From the NCBI RefSeq assembly GCF_964204645.1, contig NC_134027.1, positions 27,640,485 to 27,704,484 of the forward strand: DNA of 64,000 nucleotides. The letters are read 5' to 3'. The notes under the pieces were generated by a model. That model was not told the origin of the DNA and did no database searches. It was given only the letters and a program-made list of their open reading frames with translations. Position numbers and translations under genes: made by a program. The stretch is from Tubulanus polymorphus. Its lineage: Eukaryota > Nemertea > Palaeonemertea > Tubulaniformes > Tubulanidae. Shown here piece after piece: positions 1-14,100 of this stretch (position 1 is the first letter of the stretch; every line of letters starts with the position of its first letter).

Positions 1-336
1 ACCAGTGGATGTGGATAGTTGACATAGTGATAATTAAAATGTCATTGTTATTAAGGTATTTATCCACCGGTTATCTTGAACCAACTTTTCAGCAACTATG
101 GGGCTGCAGTTGCTCAAAAGTTGTTTACAGTTCACCAGTGGATAGTTGATATAGCGACAATTAAAAGTTCATTGTTACTATGGTGTTTATCCGCTGGTTA
201 TCTGTAACCAACTTTTGAGCAACCCGCCCCTGGTGCTTTCTTGTCAAAAGCTGATTATAGAGATAAGAAAAAAATTCCAGACTAGTTCCTCGATCTGAGC
301 CCTCTACTCATTCCTGGTAAAATCGGAGAATTTCAG
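1..336. repeat. Two-copy ~95 bp direct repeat with small inverted repeat, probably intronic
   Basis: Bases 1-112 and about 132-222 are diverged copies of the same sequence: both begin near CCAGTGGAT and run through a TTTATCC..GGTTATCT stretch to CAACTTTT. GTTGCTCAAAAGTTG near 109-123 is the reverse complement of CAACTTTTGAGCAAC near 208-222, so the right part can fold back. No coding exon was recognised before 337. The segment is probably the intron before the first visible exon of the coiled-coil gene. Confidence 0.5.
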
Positions 337-3300
337 GATTTTATTCTTTTCGTTAATAGCCATAGAATAGATCGTTATAAACATGAAGTTTTAGCGAGAG
401 AAAGATTAACAGAGCGGACCGGTAGAAAATACAACGCGGATCAGTTCGAGGAAGTTCCGGCTCCGATACTGAATAAATCTGATGACAACTTTCTAGAATT
501 ACAAATTGATATCGTTCATCAGATGATTAAACTTCATCAATTGGAACGAGAGGTAAAATACCATAAATAAAACAAGAATTCATCAAAGATTTAGTTAATG
601 TTTTGGTGATTTATCAGTTCGATATGCTTTCTCTATTCCCTACTGTTAGTGTTACAACTTCGTTCTTATAGTTTTATTAGTTATAAACATCTACAATATT
701 GAAACATCAACTCGCTATATGCAATAGGTGTGTTCGATTAGACTGACTGAGCTGATAAGTTTGTTAAATAAATTCAACTCACCTGTCACTAAAGGCTGGA
801 CCAGTCGGTCGGACTGAACCCTTCATTTTATTTATCCAACCAAACCTTAAATTCATCATAGTTTTGTCTTTAAGTTGTATTTTTTTCATCTATTAAGTTA
901 AATAGTGATTTGTCTATCAACAACTTGTGATAACATCTGTTTAATATAGCGTTGTATGTATTTCAGTATATGGTTGATTTGTTACAAGGTAGAGAAAGTT
1001 TAAACGCTCATGAATTCGCTCGTAAATCAACCTCCGAACAGCGTCTGACTGAACTGAATATATTACGTAATCAGCGAACTGCTTGGCGCGAGAGTTCATC
1101 AGAAAAACGGGAATCTGAAAAACAACTTAACATTCACATGTTACGCAGAGGTTTGTTGTGTCTATTGTCATTTATTCATGTTGTTTGTTTATCTATTTAA
1201 GACATAGAACTGACCATCTGGGGTTGATTTCATGAAAAAGTTTAAGCTTAAAGCGGTTAAGTTTGAATTGTTGTCGACATTGATAGAAATCATTGAAAAA
1301 TGCAGTAATTAATTTGAAAATATGAGTTTAACTTATTCAAGAAACTGGATCCTGATTACCACCACTATAACGAGCTAAATCTCTCCTAAAAAAATTAAAA
1401 TCAAGAACCAGTGTTGCTCGATATATGTAGTTGGTTAGAGTTTGACGTCAAATTGTTGTGAAACTACTTCAAAATTAGACGCAAAGATAGTGAAGTCTGT
1501 TAAGATTAATTTCATTATTTCATTGTTCTATAGCCGTGGCTTTGTTCTGCGCCGATAAACAAGAGAAGTTAACACTAAATGAAGAAGCATCCAATGAACT
1601 AGACGTCTATTCCGCTGTGTTAGCTGATTTACAACAAAAACAAGATGAACATTTTACTAATACAATTAATGACATCAGAAATATGGTTAGTTTGCATATC
1701 TTGTTATCAATTGAAACCAAGAATCATTCACCAGTAATCAATCTGATTTAGATTTAGTCAGTAACCGGACTGTGGTTTAGTCAGTAACCGGACTGTGGTT
1801 TAGTCAGTAACCGGACTGTGGTTTAGTCAGTAACCGGACTGTGGTTTAGTCAGTAACCGGACTGTGGTTTAGTCAGTAGCCGGACTGTGGTTTAGTCAGT
1901 AACCGGACTGTGGTTTAGTCAGTAACCGGACTGTGGTTTAGTCAGTAACCGGACTGTGGTTTAGTCAGTAACCGGACTGTGGTTTAGTCAGTAACCGGAC
2001 TGTGGTTTAGTCAGTAACCGGACTGTGGTTTAGTCAGTAACCGGACTGTGGTTTAGTCAGTAACCGGACTGTGGTTTAGTCAGTAACCGGACTGTGGTTT
2101 AGTCAGTAACCGGACTGTGGTTTAGTCAGTAACCGGACTGTGGTTTAAGTCAGTAACAAGATTGTGGTATAATTGGTAACAGGACTGTAGTTTTAGTCAG
2201 TAACCTGACTATGGTTTAGTGAGTAACCTGACTATGGTTTAGTTGGTAACCAGACTGCGGATCAGAGGAATCTGATTAACTTTTGCTGATATTAAGAATG
2301 AAAATGAAAATGTTGCTGTATTTTTAGAGTATGAAAGAATTATCGAATCTGCGTCGACATCAACACAAATCGTTCACCGGCACGTATTTAGATAACGTCA
2401 CGGCAGTCGTTTTACAAACTCATGTTTTCACCGATGAAGAGAAAATGTATCTGATGGCTTTAAACAATAAATATGACGCTTTACGCGAGAAATTGATCAC
2501 ATCCGTTTTACAACATGAACATCTTAATTGGAAAAGGTAAATTATTAGTGAGTGTGATGATTGTTATCACTGAGTGTGGAATAAATGATGAACGACCCCA
2601 CAATTGATGATGGCTGAAGTTTGATTATCTTAAGAAATGATATAATGAATTTAACATACCATTAATTGTTCATGATGATCATTATATTGAAATCTTATCG
2701 AAATGATGACTTACACTTAGTAAAATGAATTAGAAATACAGATAGATAGAGACTGCTGCATTCATTATGTGACAACTTGTATCTAATTCATCTGTTGACA
2801 ATTGTTAATCTCGTAGTTTCATTGATTCCAGTTTATCAATCTCTGAACAACAGAAACTTGTAATTCGTAAGAAACTGGAAGAAAGACAATTATATCAAGA
2901 GGGAAAATATGTGGAAATGGAATCTATAGCTGGAAACGTTAAAGATGTATGTACCATTGACAGTACCTGTCTCCGTCTCTGTCTCCGTCTCCGTCTCCGT
3001 CTCCGTCTCTGTCTCCTACCCCATCCCCCATCCCCCATCCCCCATCCCCCGTCTCTGCCTCTGCCTCTGCCTCTGTCCCGGTCCCGGTCCCTGTCTCTGC
3101 CTCTGCCTCTACCTCTGCCTCTGTCTCTGCCTCTGCCTCTGTCCCGGTCTCTGTCTCTGTCTATGTCCCTGTCTCTGCCTCTGTCTCTGCCTCTGCCTCT
3201 GCCTCTGCCTCTGCCTCTGCCTCCGCCTCCGCCTCCGCCTCCGCCTCCGCCTCCGCCTCCGCCTCTGCCTCTGCCTCTGTCCCGGCCTCTGTCCCGGCCT

Positions 3301-6300
3301 CTGCCTCTGTCTCTGTCCCTGTCCCTGCCTCTGTCTCTGTCCCTGTCCCTGCTGTCTCTGTCTTTGTGTCGCTGTTTGAAGATTTGTTTTCAAACGAATG
3401 TTTTATTTCAGTTATTGCCGAATATCAGAAAATTGATGGGTGAAAATCGATTAGAATTTACAAACAGATTAAAATCAAGCACTGAACGTGAAGAACAAGA
3501 AGCCTTGAAAGGAAATTATGTAGAACTTCAATCAGAAGGTATATTTTCAACTAATTAGATTGTGGATATAGTCGATGTTTGTAACCTGTGTTCATTTTGA
3601 AGACTTCTTAGAATGGATTTGAATGAAGAAAACTTACTCTGTATTCAAACCAAAATTATGATGATTTTGAATGGAAAAAAGTATTGTTAAACTTAATTAG
3701 TTTTAGAAAAATGATGCCCCTTTTCTTGCCCCGGGTAAAAAAGGGATGTGTAAACAAATGTACAATTTCATCGGTTATTTCATCGCCCATTTGAGGTGTC
3801 AAGAATTCAGTCAAATTTGAAATTAACAGGTTGCAGATAATAAATTATAAGTATCGGTTGCTCGGTTATAACTGGATATTGTAAATTGTTAGTACTTATT
3901 TCAGAACCGTCCTGGGAGAATTTCAAGTCAGTGAACGCATTCGCCGATCTACAATATCGATACGACATGGAACAAAACGCTTTAATTTCGTGGCTTCGTT
4001 CTCCAGAAATTCGACAACTGGAAACTCGTTCTATGGAAGTAATGTTACTGCGTTTACAGATGGAATGGAAAGCTGCAGAAACAAGCGGTGAATTTTATGA
4101 ATCAGCTGCGATTAGAGTCGGGTTGTTAGAACGTATCAATCAAATCAATAATAACAGGTAACGATGAGTCGGGTTGTTAGAACGTATCAATCAAATCAAT
4201 AATAACAGGTAACGATGAGTCGGGTTGTTAGAATGTATCAATCAAATCAATAATAACAGGTAACAATGAGTCGGGTTGTTAGAACGTATCAATCAAATCA
4301 ATGATAACAGGTAACGATGAGTCGGGTTGTTAGAACGTATCAATCAAATCAATAATAACAGGTAACGATGAGTCGGGTTGTTAAAACGTATCAATCAAAT
4401 CAATAATAACAGGTAACGATGAGTCGGGTTGTTAGAACGTATCAATCAAATCAATAATAACAGGTAACGATGAGTCGGGTTGTTAAAACGTATCAATCAA
4501 ATCAATAATAACAGGTAACGATGAGTCGGGTTGTTAAAACGTATCAATCAAATCAATAATAACAGGTAACGATGAGTCGGGTTGTTAGAACGTATCAATC
4601 AAATCAATGATAACAGGTAACGATGAGTCGGGTTGTTAGAACGTATCAATCAAATCAATAATAACAGGTAACGATGAGTCGGGTTGTTAGAACGTATCAA
4701 TCAAATCAATAATAACAGGTAACGATGAGTCGGGTTGTTAGAACGTATCAATCAAATCAATAATAACAGGTAACGATGAGTCGGGTTGTTAAAACGTATC
4801 AATCAAATCAATAATAACAGGTAACGATGAGTCGGGTTGTTAGAACGTATCAATCAAATCAATAATAACAGGTAACAATGAATCGGGTTGTTAGAACGTA
4901 TCAATCAAATCAATAATAACAGGTAACGATGAGTCAGGTTGTTAGAACGTATCAATCAAATCAATAATAACAGGTAACGATGAGTCGGGTTGTTAGAACG
5001 TATCAATCAAATCAATAATAACAGGTAACGATGAGTCGGGTTGTTAGAACGTATCAATCAAATCAATAATAACAGGTAACGATGAGTCGGGTTGTTAGAA
5101 CGTATCAATCAAATCAATAATAACAGGTAACAATAATTCGTTAAACCCTGATTATAGTTAGTACTGTGTAGGCTAATTGATCACTTGCTTTCTTTACTAG
5201 TGCAATAATATCTCCAGGAGTAGTTTACCTGATGAAGCTACTTTGTGCACTAGTAAAGTAAGCTGAAACCTCAGGTAGTTTACTGATGTCACTAGTAGGA
5301 GGGAAAGCTTGTGATCAGTTAACCTACACAACTGCACCTAAATCCTGTCATCATGATCACTGAGTTGATATCAGGTTTACACAACTCCTCTATAACTAAA
5401 ACTAGAATAAAATATTAACAATAAAACCTATCTATACATCAAAACTGATTAAACAGAAATGTATTTAAATCAAAGAATATTCTAAAAAATGTTCATCCAG
5501 GGGAACTCTATCTTAGTCAGTAACCTGTCTGTGGTTTAGTTTCATGATCCGATATTTTCACAGCCCATCCTAATATAAAAGCTTACCACCAACAATTAGG
5601 TGACTAACTTTCTCTTTCTATGATATTATCTTTCTAGGAAGCAAAAAAGACAAATTGATCTGGCAGCATTACGTAATAAAACCTGGTTACAACGGTTTCA
5701 AGAAGGAACGCAATATGAGAAACAAACAGAGGAAGGATCATATCCACAGGAAGGTACAATATCCGATATCCACTCCTGGCTCTCCCTCTCCCTCTCCCTT
5801 TCCTGACTCTCCCTCTCCTGGCTCTCCTTCTCCCTCTCCTGGCTCTCCCTCTCCCTCTCCCTTTCCTGGCTCTCCCTCTCCCCCTCCTGACTCTCCCTCT
5901 CCCACTCCTGGCTCTCCCTCTCCCTCTCCTGGCTCTCCTTCTCCCTCTCCTGGCTCTCCCTCTCCCTCTCCCTCTCCTGGCTCTCCCTCTCCCTCTCCTG
6001 GCTCTCCCTCTCCCTCTCCTGGCTCTCCCTCTCCCTCTCCTGGCTCTCCCTGTCCCTATCCCTGTCCCTCTCCCTCTCCCTGTCCCTCTCCCTCTCTATA
6101 TCTAGTATAATGTGTTGTATAATCTGTAGGAGATATCCTCGGTTGGAATGAAGCAGTCATATTAGAAATGTGTAAAAAACATTTGGACGAAAGAGAATTC
6201 TTACTACGGTTGCTTCACGATGAAGGATTGTTGGAAGTTGTCGAAGCTGCGAAGGGGATGTCGATCGAAGAGCAACAAAAACGTTTAGTCGTCATTCAAG

Positions 6301-9300
6301 CCAAACACAGACAACTGAATCTAGAAAATACAGGTTAGTTTGATTCGAACTGAATCAGCCACTGTTCTCTTATCAATCCATGGTTCAAATCCATCAGTTC
6401 AAGCCCTCGTGGCTCCCAGGTTTTCTTGTTCAATACTTTTTCTCAGGCCTCAGCTCTTCGTAATCAGGAATATACCTTGAGTCTGCTATTAATAGTTGAG
6501 CTCAGTGGGTTGAGGGGAATCTGCTAATGATGCCCTGAGTGAAGCTCTGAAGGTTGAGGGGAATTTACAAATGATACTGTGAGTGGAGGTTGAGGTGAGC
6601 AGGTTTAGGGATGCAATAAAGTCACAGTTTGATTTCAGTTGCTAGGGAAGAGAACGTGACTCTAGTTGAAGAAGCTGCCGCTATTCAAATAGTTCTGAAA
6701 ACTCAACAATTAATCGTTGAAAATAAATCAGTTCCATCTCACGATGACGTCATCGTAGCGATTTTAACCGATTTACAAGACGAACAAGATATCGAAATAT
6801 CTGATATTATTCAACAAATAGCCAGCATGGTACGTCGTGAATTTTGATATTCTATTCAGTTATTGATGAGATATTCGCTATACACGTTTTTTCCACGTGA
6901 TTTTATTTTAGGGCGAAGAGAAATTAATTGAAAAACGTCGAGAACAGATTAATTTACGTAAGTGGGAAGCTTGCGATAACATCCTGTCCGCCCTCACTTT
7001 ATACATTGGACTCGCCGATGATAACACTCTTATGAAGGTATGTCGTTAATGATAAGGATAAATAGGTGCTGAGAAAAAATTTGATCCTTAAAACGTGGAG
7101 TTGATTTCTGTTATAGAAACTGGATGAGAAATATACGGCTTTAAGAGAACTATTGATGCAGACTTTACTGAGTAAAACAACTGATTGGAAAAATCTGAAA
7201 GATTCAGAAAAACAAAAGAATTTGGCTTTTCTGAAACACAGGGATAGAAAACTACGTTCATGTGGTAAATATAGACTTGTTCATCAGTTCTGAACCCAGT
7301 TCCACAGTTCTGAGCCCAGTTCCACAGTTCTGAACCCAGTTCTGAACCCAGTTCCACAGTTCTGAACCCAGTTCCACAGTTCTGAACCCAGTTCTAGTCC
7401 TGTTTCCACAGTTCTGGACTCAGTGGTACAGTTCTGGACCCAGTTCCACTGTTGCGTTTTTGTGGATCTTGGGGAACTGTGTAACTGGGTTCTGAGGAAC
7501 TGGGTTCATAGATGTGCTGAAATAAGATGTGATTTGATTTTATCAGGTAAGATATCTGAATTGAAGAATCTATTGAACGATGATGTGGAATTGGATGAAC
7601 CTTTATTAGTTCTACTCGGTTACAATAAAGCCGTCTGCAAACAGAAACGACAAGATAAACTGAAACAAATGAAAAAAGAGGGCGCTATCGTCGATGAGAA
7701 TGCTTTAATCGTAATTGATGAAGATGAATTGAAAGATGTTTCATCTTTAGTTGAATTAGCCGTAAGATTTCAACAAGAACAAAATCTACTCTTGGCACAG
7801 ATGAAAGGTATGGTATACCTTTACAGATCCACTCCCTCCACTCCCCTTTTAACACTCCCCTCCTTACGCTCCCTAAAACTCCCTCCACTCCTCTCCTAAC
7901 ATTCCCTCCACTCCCTCCATTCCCCTCCTAACACTCCCTCCACTCCCTCCTAACACTCCCTCCACTCCTCTCCTAACATTCCCTCCACTCCCTCCATTCC
8001 CCTTCTAACACTCCTCTCCTAACACTCCCCTCCTAACACTCCCTCCACCTTCCTCTATTCCCCTTCTAACCCCTACCCCTCCACTCCCTCCACTCCCCTC
8101 CTAACCCCTACCCCTCCACTCCCGCTACTTACACCTTACATGAATACGTACGTACTTTATGAATGACCCCTCTATTTGACTGGAACTGAATTTTTCATGT
8201 ATTTCAGGTTTTGATGGATGTGTTTTTGGTGAATTTGAACGTTGTAGATGTTTGTTAGAATTGACTTCAGAATCGAACAAAGCTTCGATCCACAGTAACA
8301 TATACAATACTTCATTAGACCTCGGTTTAGCTGAACGCAAGTTTACCAAAGACAAAATTGCGTAAGTTTCTTCAATCGAAAACATTCCAAATTCATGAAA
8401 TTAGTAACTGACTATAGATTCTGTTCATTGCAGGCTGAAAAATGACGAAAGACGACAGTTGAATTTGGCTAAAAACGTTATAGACTTCGGTTTTCAGCGT
8501 CGAGCTTTAAAATCTGATGATTTCAAAGATAAAGTCGTCACATCTTCAAATATTACTGAGTTACAAGTAAATAATCAAGCAAAATATCAATAAATCAGAG
8601 AATCAGATTCTAGAGATTTTAATGAGATCATTATTGAATACTGTATAATTGTAGGAAGCTTGTTTGAAGTTGTTTGAGAAATGTCAATCACGTGAGGTGG
8701 ATTATTTGTGTTTATTCATGGCCACCGATGATAATGAACGGTTATCACTGTGGGCGAGTTCAAGCACTGATTTACAGTTAGAGGATAAACTGAATGAATT
8801 AAAGAGAAAACGAAATAGTATCATCAATAATGGTTTGTAGGAATCTCTCATTCTCTCTCTCCCTCTCACCTCTCTCTTCTCTCTCTCATCCTCTCCCTTC
8901 TCTTTCTCAATCTCTCTTTCCCTTCTCTCTTTCATTCTCTTCTTCTTTCTCTCCCTCTCACCTCTCTCTCATTCTCTCTCTCCCTCTCACCTCTCTCTCA
9001 TTCTCTCTCTCATCATCTCCCTCCCCCTTCTCTCACCTCTCTCACTCTCTCCTCTTCTGTCTCTTCCTCTCACCTCTCTCTCATCTTCTTTCTCCTCTTA
9101 ATCTCTCTCACCTCTCTCCTGTCTCCTTTCTTAATCTCTCACTGGTCATTCTTTCACTCCTCTCTCTCCCGCTGTCTCCTCCATCTCAACTCTCTCTCTC
9201 TCTTACTCTCTTCTCTCCTCTCATTCCAGTCAGCGTTATAAGAACTGATTTATAATTATGTGAGGTTTCTTTCAGGAAACAACATGAAACAGAATCATGA

Positions 9301-11156
9301 AGTAATTCAGGAAGCCATTTCAATCAGTTCACAGATGAAATTACGTGATTTAAACCGACGTTCAACTGATAACAATCTGACGAAACGCGATAGTTTTGAC
9401 GCATTGATGATCGCTGTTTTAGAACTACACAGAAACAAAATCATTGAATTCATTGATTCACTGCTGTCAACTGTAAGTAGAATAGAAAGAGCATTTGATT
9501 TTTCATGTGAATATGTGATACATGACTTTATTTCGTTTTTCAGAGCAAAGAGAATCTAATTGAGTTACAAAAGTCTCTGATTCAAGAACGTAAGTCTCCT
9601 AAACTGGACGGTATCGCTACTGTAGTATTCCATACAATCATTGATGATAATTTGACTGAGGAAGAAGCGATCGCTCGAGCTGTAACTGGAAAATACGACG
9701 CGCTTAAAGAGAAACTTCTCATCGAAGCTTTAATGAAACAGGTGAATTTATAGTTTCATAAACATCATCTTCGGAATGATATCACGTGAATGAATACTAG
9801 CGTAGAAACAATTGGTGAGTGAATTGAATACTAGCGTGGAAACAATTGATTTGTTTTGAATCTAGCACGGAGAGGCGGAATGGAAGAGAATGTCTGATTT
9901 AGAACGACAGAAGAAAATCATGGAAATGAAACTCAAAGAAAAACAGTTAAGAAAGGAAGGAAAACTGGATGAATTGAACGCATTGATGGGTGAGTTTGAG
10001 CCGGGTTGGTTTAAACGGTGTTCGAGCCGGGTCGGTTTAAACGGTGTTCGAACCGGGTCGGTTTAAACGGTGTTTGAGCCGGGTCGGTTTAAACGGTGTT
10101 TGAGCCGGGTCGGTTTAAACGGTGTTTGAGCCGGGGTTGGTTTAAACGGTGTTCGAGCCGGGTCGGTTTAAATGGTGTTTGAGCCGGGGTTGGTTTAAAC
10201 GGTGTTCGAGCCGGGTCGGTTTAAACGGTGTTTGAGACGTTTTAGAATTTTGTTTATCTATTTTTAGATGAAGCGATGAAAGATCAAACCGTATTGAATG
10301 AATTAATGAAACTGAACAAACAAGAACAAGAAAGAAAACTGAAGGAGAGGCTTGAGAAGAGGAAGCTACGTCTGGCTAGTGGTACGTATTCAACAGACGA
10401 CCTTCAATAAACATCATAGTTCAATGAATTGAATACCTAGAGATTTATTCGTTTTTCAGGAATGACTGAAGATGAATGCGATAAACTAGAAATAGAGGAA
10501 ACTGAAGAGGAAGAAAAACAGAGAAGAAGGAATATTCTGGATGATCTGGATAAACGTTGCGATGAGGTTTGTGTGTTTCACAGTTTAGTCGAACCTGAGT
10601 TTAGATTCTATTAATAGAATGTTGAGGATAATGATCCAACATAAACGAGTTTGAATGTTTTCCTTCAGCTAGTAGTTTATTTCAATATTGGGACTAATAT
10701 CCTAGGGCCGGTTTTATAGACCGGTATTACCTTTAACCCGCGGGCTAACTCAATTTTTTTTCAATTAACTTAGCCCCCGGGTTAAAGGTAATACCAGTCT
10801 ATAAAACCGGGCCCTAATGTATATTCCTGAAGATAACTATCAGGATAAAGTTGAAAGATATCGAATAAACTCCTCGCTCACGGGAATATTTCAGATTGTT
10901 TTTAATCACGTTGTGGGATTTTATATTGAAACGTATCGAATTGAATTCAGGAAAGAGATGAATTGTTGCGTCAACTGCTCGATCAGGACGGTAAATATTC
11001 CTCGGAGAAACAACGACAAGCCGCGTTGGCATGGTTACGTATGGAACAAAGGAAACTGTTACAAGAGGATCAGCTTGATACGGCTGTGTTACTGATGGCT
11101 AACATGCGTGATACAGATAACTCGTGAGTGAAACAGCTGCTGCTGCTGCTGCGCTG

Positions 11157-11187
<31 letters not shown>

Positions 11188-14100
11188 CGCCGCCGCCGCT
11201 GCTGATTATTCTAATGAGTTTCTATTTTGTATTTCAGACGTGAAGCCGATCGTCTCAGACAGGAACAGTTGGCACGGCAACGTCTCGCAGCGCGTCAGAA
11301 ACAGCAACGAGAAAAACGTACAACAATGGAAACTGTATCGATATCGGACGTGGATGATAGCGACATTGTCGGGTTACAAGAGGCACTTCTCGCTGAGATT
11401 GAACAGAAACATTTGGAAGAACGAGATTTCTTTTTAAAGGTCTGCATCTCATTCCACAATTACGTTCAGTTCAGGTCGAAATTTGTTGATTTCCAATATT
11501 TCAATCCAAGAGTTTTACAACCTCAAAATTCAGAAAAGTTTGTAACTAAATCATTTCGAAATGAATGTAATATTCGAACTCTGAAATAAAACTGTAAAAC
11601 TGTCTCGTTTTACAGCTGTTTGTTTCTGCTGTGTCTTTCACATTCAGTCGTGTTTATATTTTAGCTGTTAACCGATGTGACAAACGATAAAGAGAAGTTC
11701 GGTAAAGGAATGAACGAAGATCTCAGACAAGATCGTTTATTCGAGTTGGAACAATATCATAAACTCTGGTTACAAGACGTTTCTCAAGATCCTAAAGAGC
11801 AACTCTTACTGTTCAAGGTACTGACGATTGTAACATTGAATCAGAGTTTAATTGTGAATATATTTGAATAAACGGTTTGTATTGTTGTCTCACGCAGGAA
11901 GCTGCCACTCTACAAATACAGAGTAAACAAGAAAAACAGATATCATCAGACAGTAAAGGGTTAACGGATGAACAGTTACAAGTAGAATTTTTAGTTCGTC
12001 TTCAAGAGCAACAAGATCTTGAAATCTGTAATGTTATGGATAATTTAAGTTCTCAGGTATGAGTTGAATTCCTTATGGTTTAGAAATACTGATATTTAGT
12101 TTATTACAGTCAGAGCCCAGTTTCACAGAAATGTTGTTGAACTCAAATTTTTAGCGGTTACTTCATGATTTCAATGGCGGCAACAATTCAAACTGAACTG
12201 TTTTAGGCAGAAACTTTTCCATGAAACCCCGAGCCAGCTAAAAAAAACTCTATATATATCCACCACATTTACGACTAATGTTTTTTAGAAGAATTATCAA
12301 GCGTTTTGGATCTGAATATTATTTTAAGTAACAATGAACTAAATTCTCACAATTGGAATTAAAAATTTGGGTGGAAAATCGAGGATAGTTGTGGATATTT
12401 GAGGGTAAACTGTATTTATGTTTTTAGACTCCTAATTTGCTGAGAGAATTAGCATCGGCTCAAACGATATCGAGACAAAACCAGTGGAATACAAATATCG
12501 CGGCTGTTATTGTAAAATCTGAGGGAAGAAAAGTTAATGAGAGTGAAGAGAGTTTAACCGATGAACAACAACATGTCGTTAAAGCTCTTGAAGAGAAATA
12601 CGACGCCATGAAAGATAAAATACTGATGGAGGTGATTTAGATGTTCATTCTCTGTCTCGATCATTTTACATGTAATATCCGTCTTGGAATTTTTGACCTC
12701 TGCCGGCAAAAGTTTAAACCTGATTCTTTTATGGATTGATAATTACACTAATTCTTGACGCTCTGTTCATTATATAGTTTCTATATTCATCAGAATTATG
12801 TCTTGATATGCTTTGACCTCTGCCGGCTTAAAACTGCAACTTTGGTCCATGCATACTTTTATAAATTCGCTATTACACAAATTCTTGACGCTCTGCCCGT
12901 TATATAGAATTATAAGCGGTGATTTATGAATGTTTCTCTCAATGTTTCAGGCTCTGATGCAGCAAGCCGGCGACACGGAATGGAATCGATTGTCGGAGAA
13001 AGAACGTCAGGCGAGATTGATCAAATTAAAACTTGAAGAGAAAAAACTACGTCACGAAGGTCGAGAAGATGAAGCTGTTTCTCTGATTTCAAACATGCTT
13101 CAAAATGAACGAGGTATTGAAGATATTTCATACTGATCTGTAACGCGTCGGGTTCTGAGTTAAATTTCTGATTGATATATCGATATTTTCATGAATAGCT
13201 ATGAATGATTTACTTGGTTCGACGAAATCCGACCAGAAAATGAATTTGGAGGAAAGATTAAATAGATTGAAAGAACTGAAGGCTGAAAGAGAAACTGCAG
13301 GATTGAGCATCGATGAAGAAATATTGAATGAACTGATTGAAACTGAGGAGAATGAAAAACTTAAACCAAAGGTAGAAATAACTGCTATCAAAAATACAGT
13401 AACCTACTCGATAGTGTCGGGTCTATAAACATTTCACCCAGTTCAGAATCAGGGAATTAGGAAATTTGTAAAATCACTGAATTTGCACTGAAGTTTATAC
13501 CGAGTTGATTGGTTCTCAGTAAGGATGAGTGAACTGTTAACCATTGATGAAACGATCTGAGGAGTTCGTGTTGGAACAATTGTTTTAAATCCAACACTAA
13601 GAAATGAAAAAAAAGTTTTCTTGAGCTAGTAGTTTATTTAATAATCAAGGGGAGGAACGTTTTAATCTTGATGAACTACTTACTCACAATCCGTGTTGTA
13701 ACGATGATATGAAATCCAACATTAAATATGAAAGTACGTAATGTATCCTTGGGCTAAAAGTTCATAGAAAATATTCATTCAAATGATTCTATTATCTTCT
13801 GAAATACTGTATCCCAATAAACTAACTCATATTGTACTTCATTTCGGAATCATTTTAAACTTTATTGTTCATTCTAATTCAAGGATTCTATAATAAGGGT
13901 CTCAACTGTTTTTCAAAAGTTGACACGAAATATTCATTTCACTCTCGTAGAATATCTTAGAAAATCTGCAGTTTCACTTCGAAGATGAGAAAGCTGCGTT
14001 GTTAGCGTCGTTGAACGCGCAGACGGACAAACTAGCAGCAGATCGCGAGCGTCAATTAGCAATGGCTAAATTACGCCGCGATCAAAAACGAATTCAACTG

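Noticed and set aside
2911-3558. Long open frame of Leu/Pro/Arg/Ser repeats across the hexamer array
   Set aside because: Donor at 2946 and acceptor at 3411 remove the array. The frame is a product of CTCTGY/CTCCGY units.
5655-6110. Pro/Ser-Gly-Ser repeat protein
   Set aside because: It is in the wrong frame relative to exon 5638-5753 and is carried by a pyrimidine minisatellite in the intron.
10817-11095. 92-residue ORF partly over exon 10951-11123
   Set aside because: It is in a different frame from the exon, whose phase is fixed by both neighbours.
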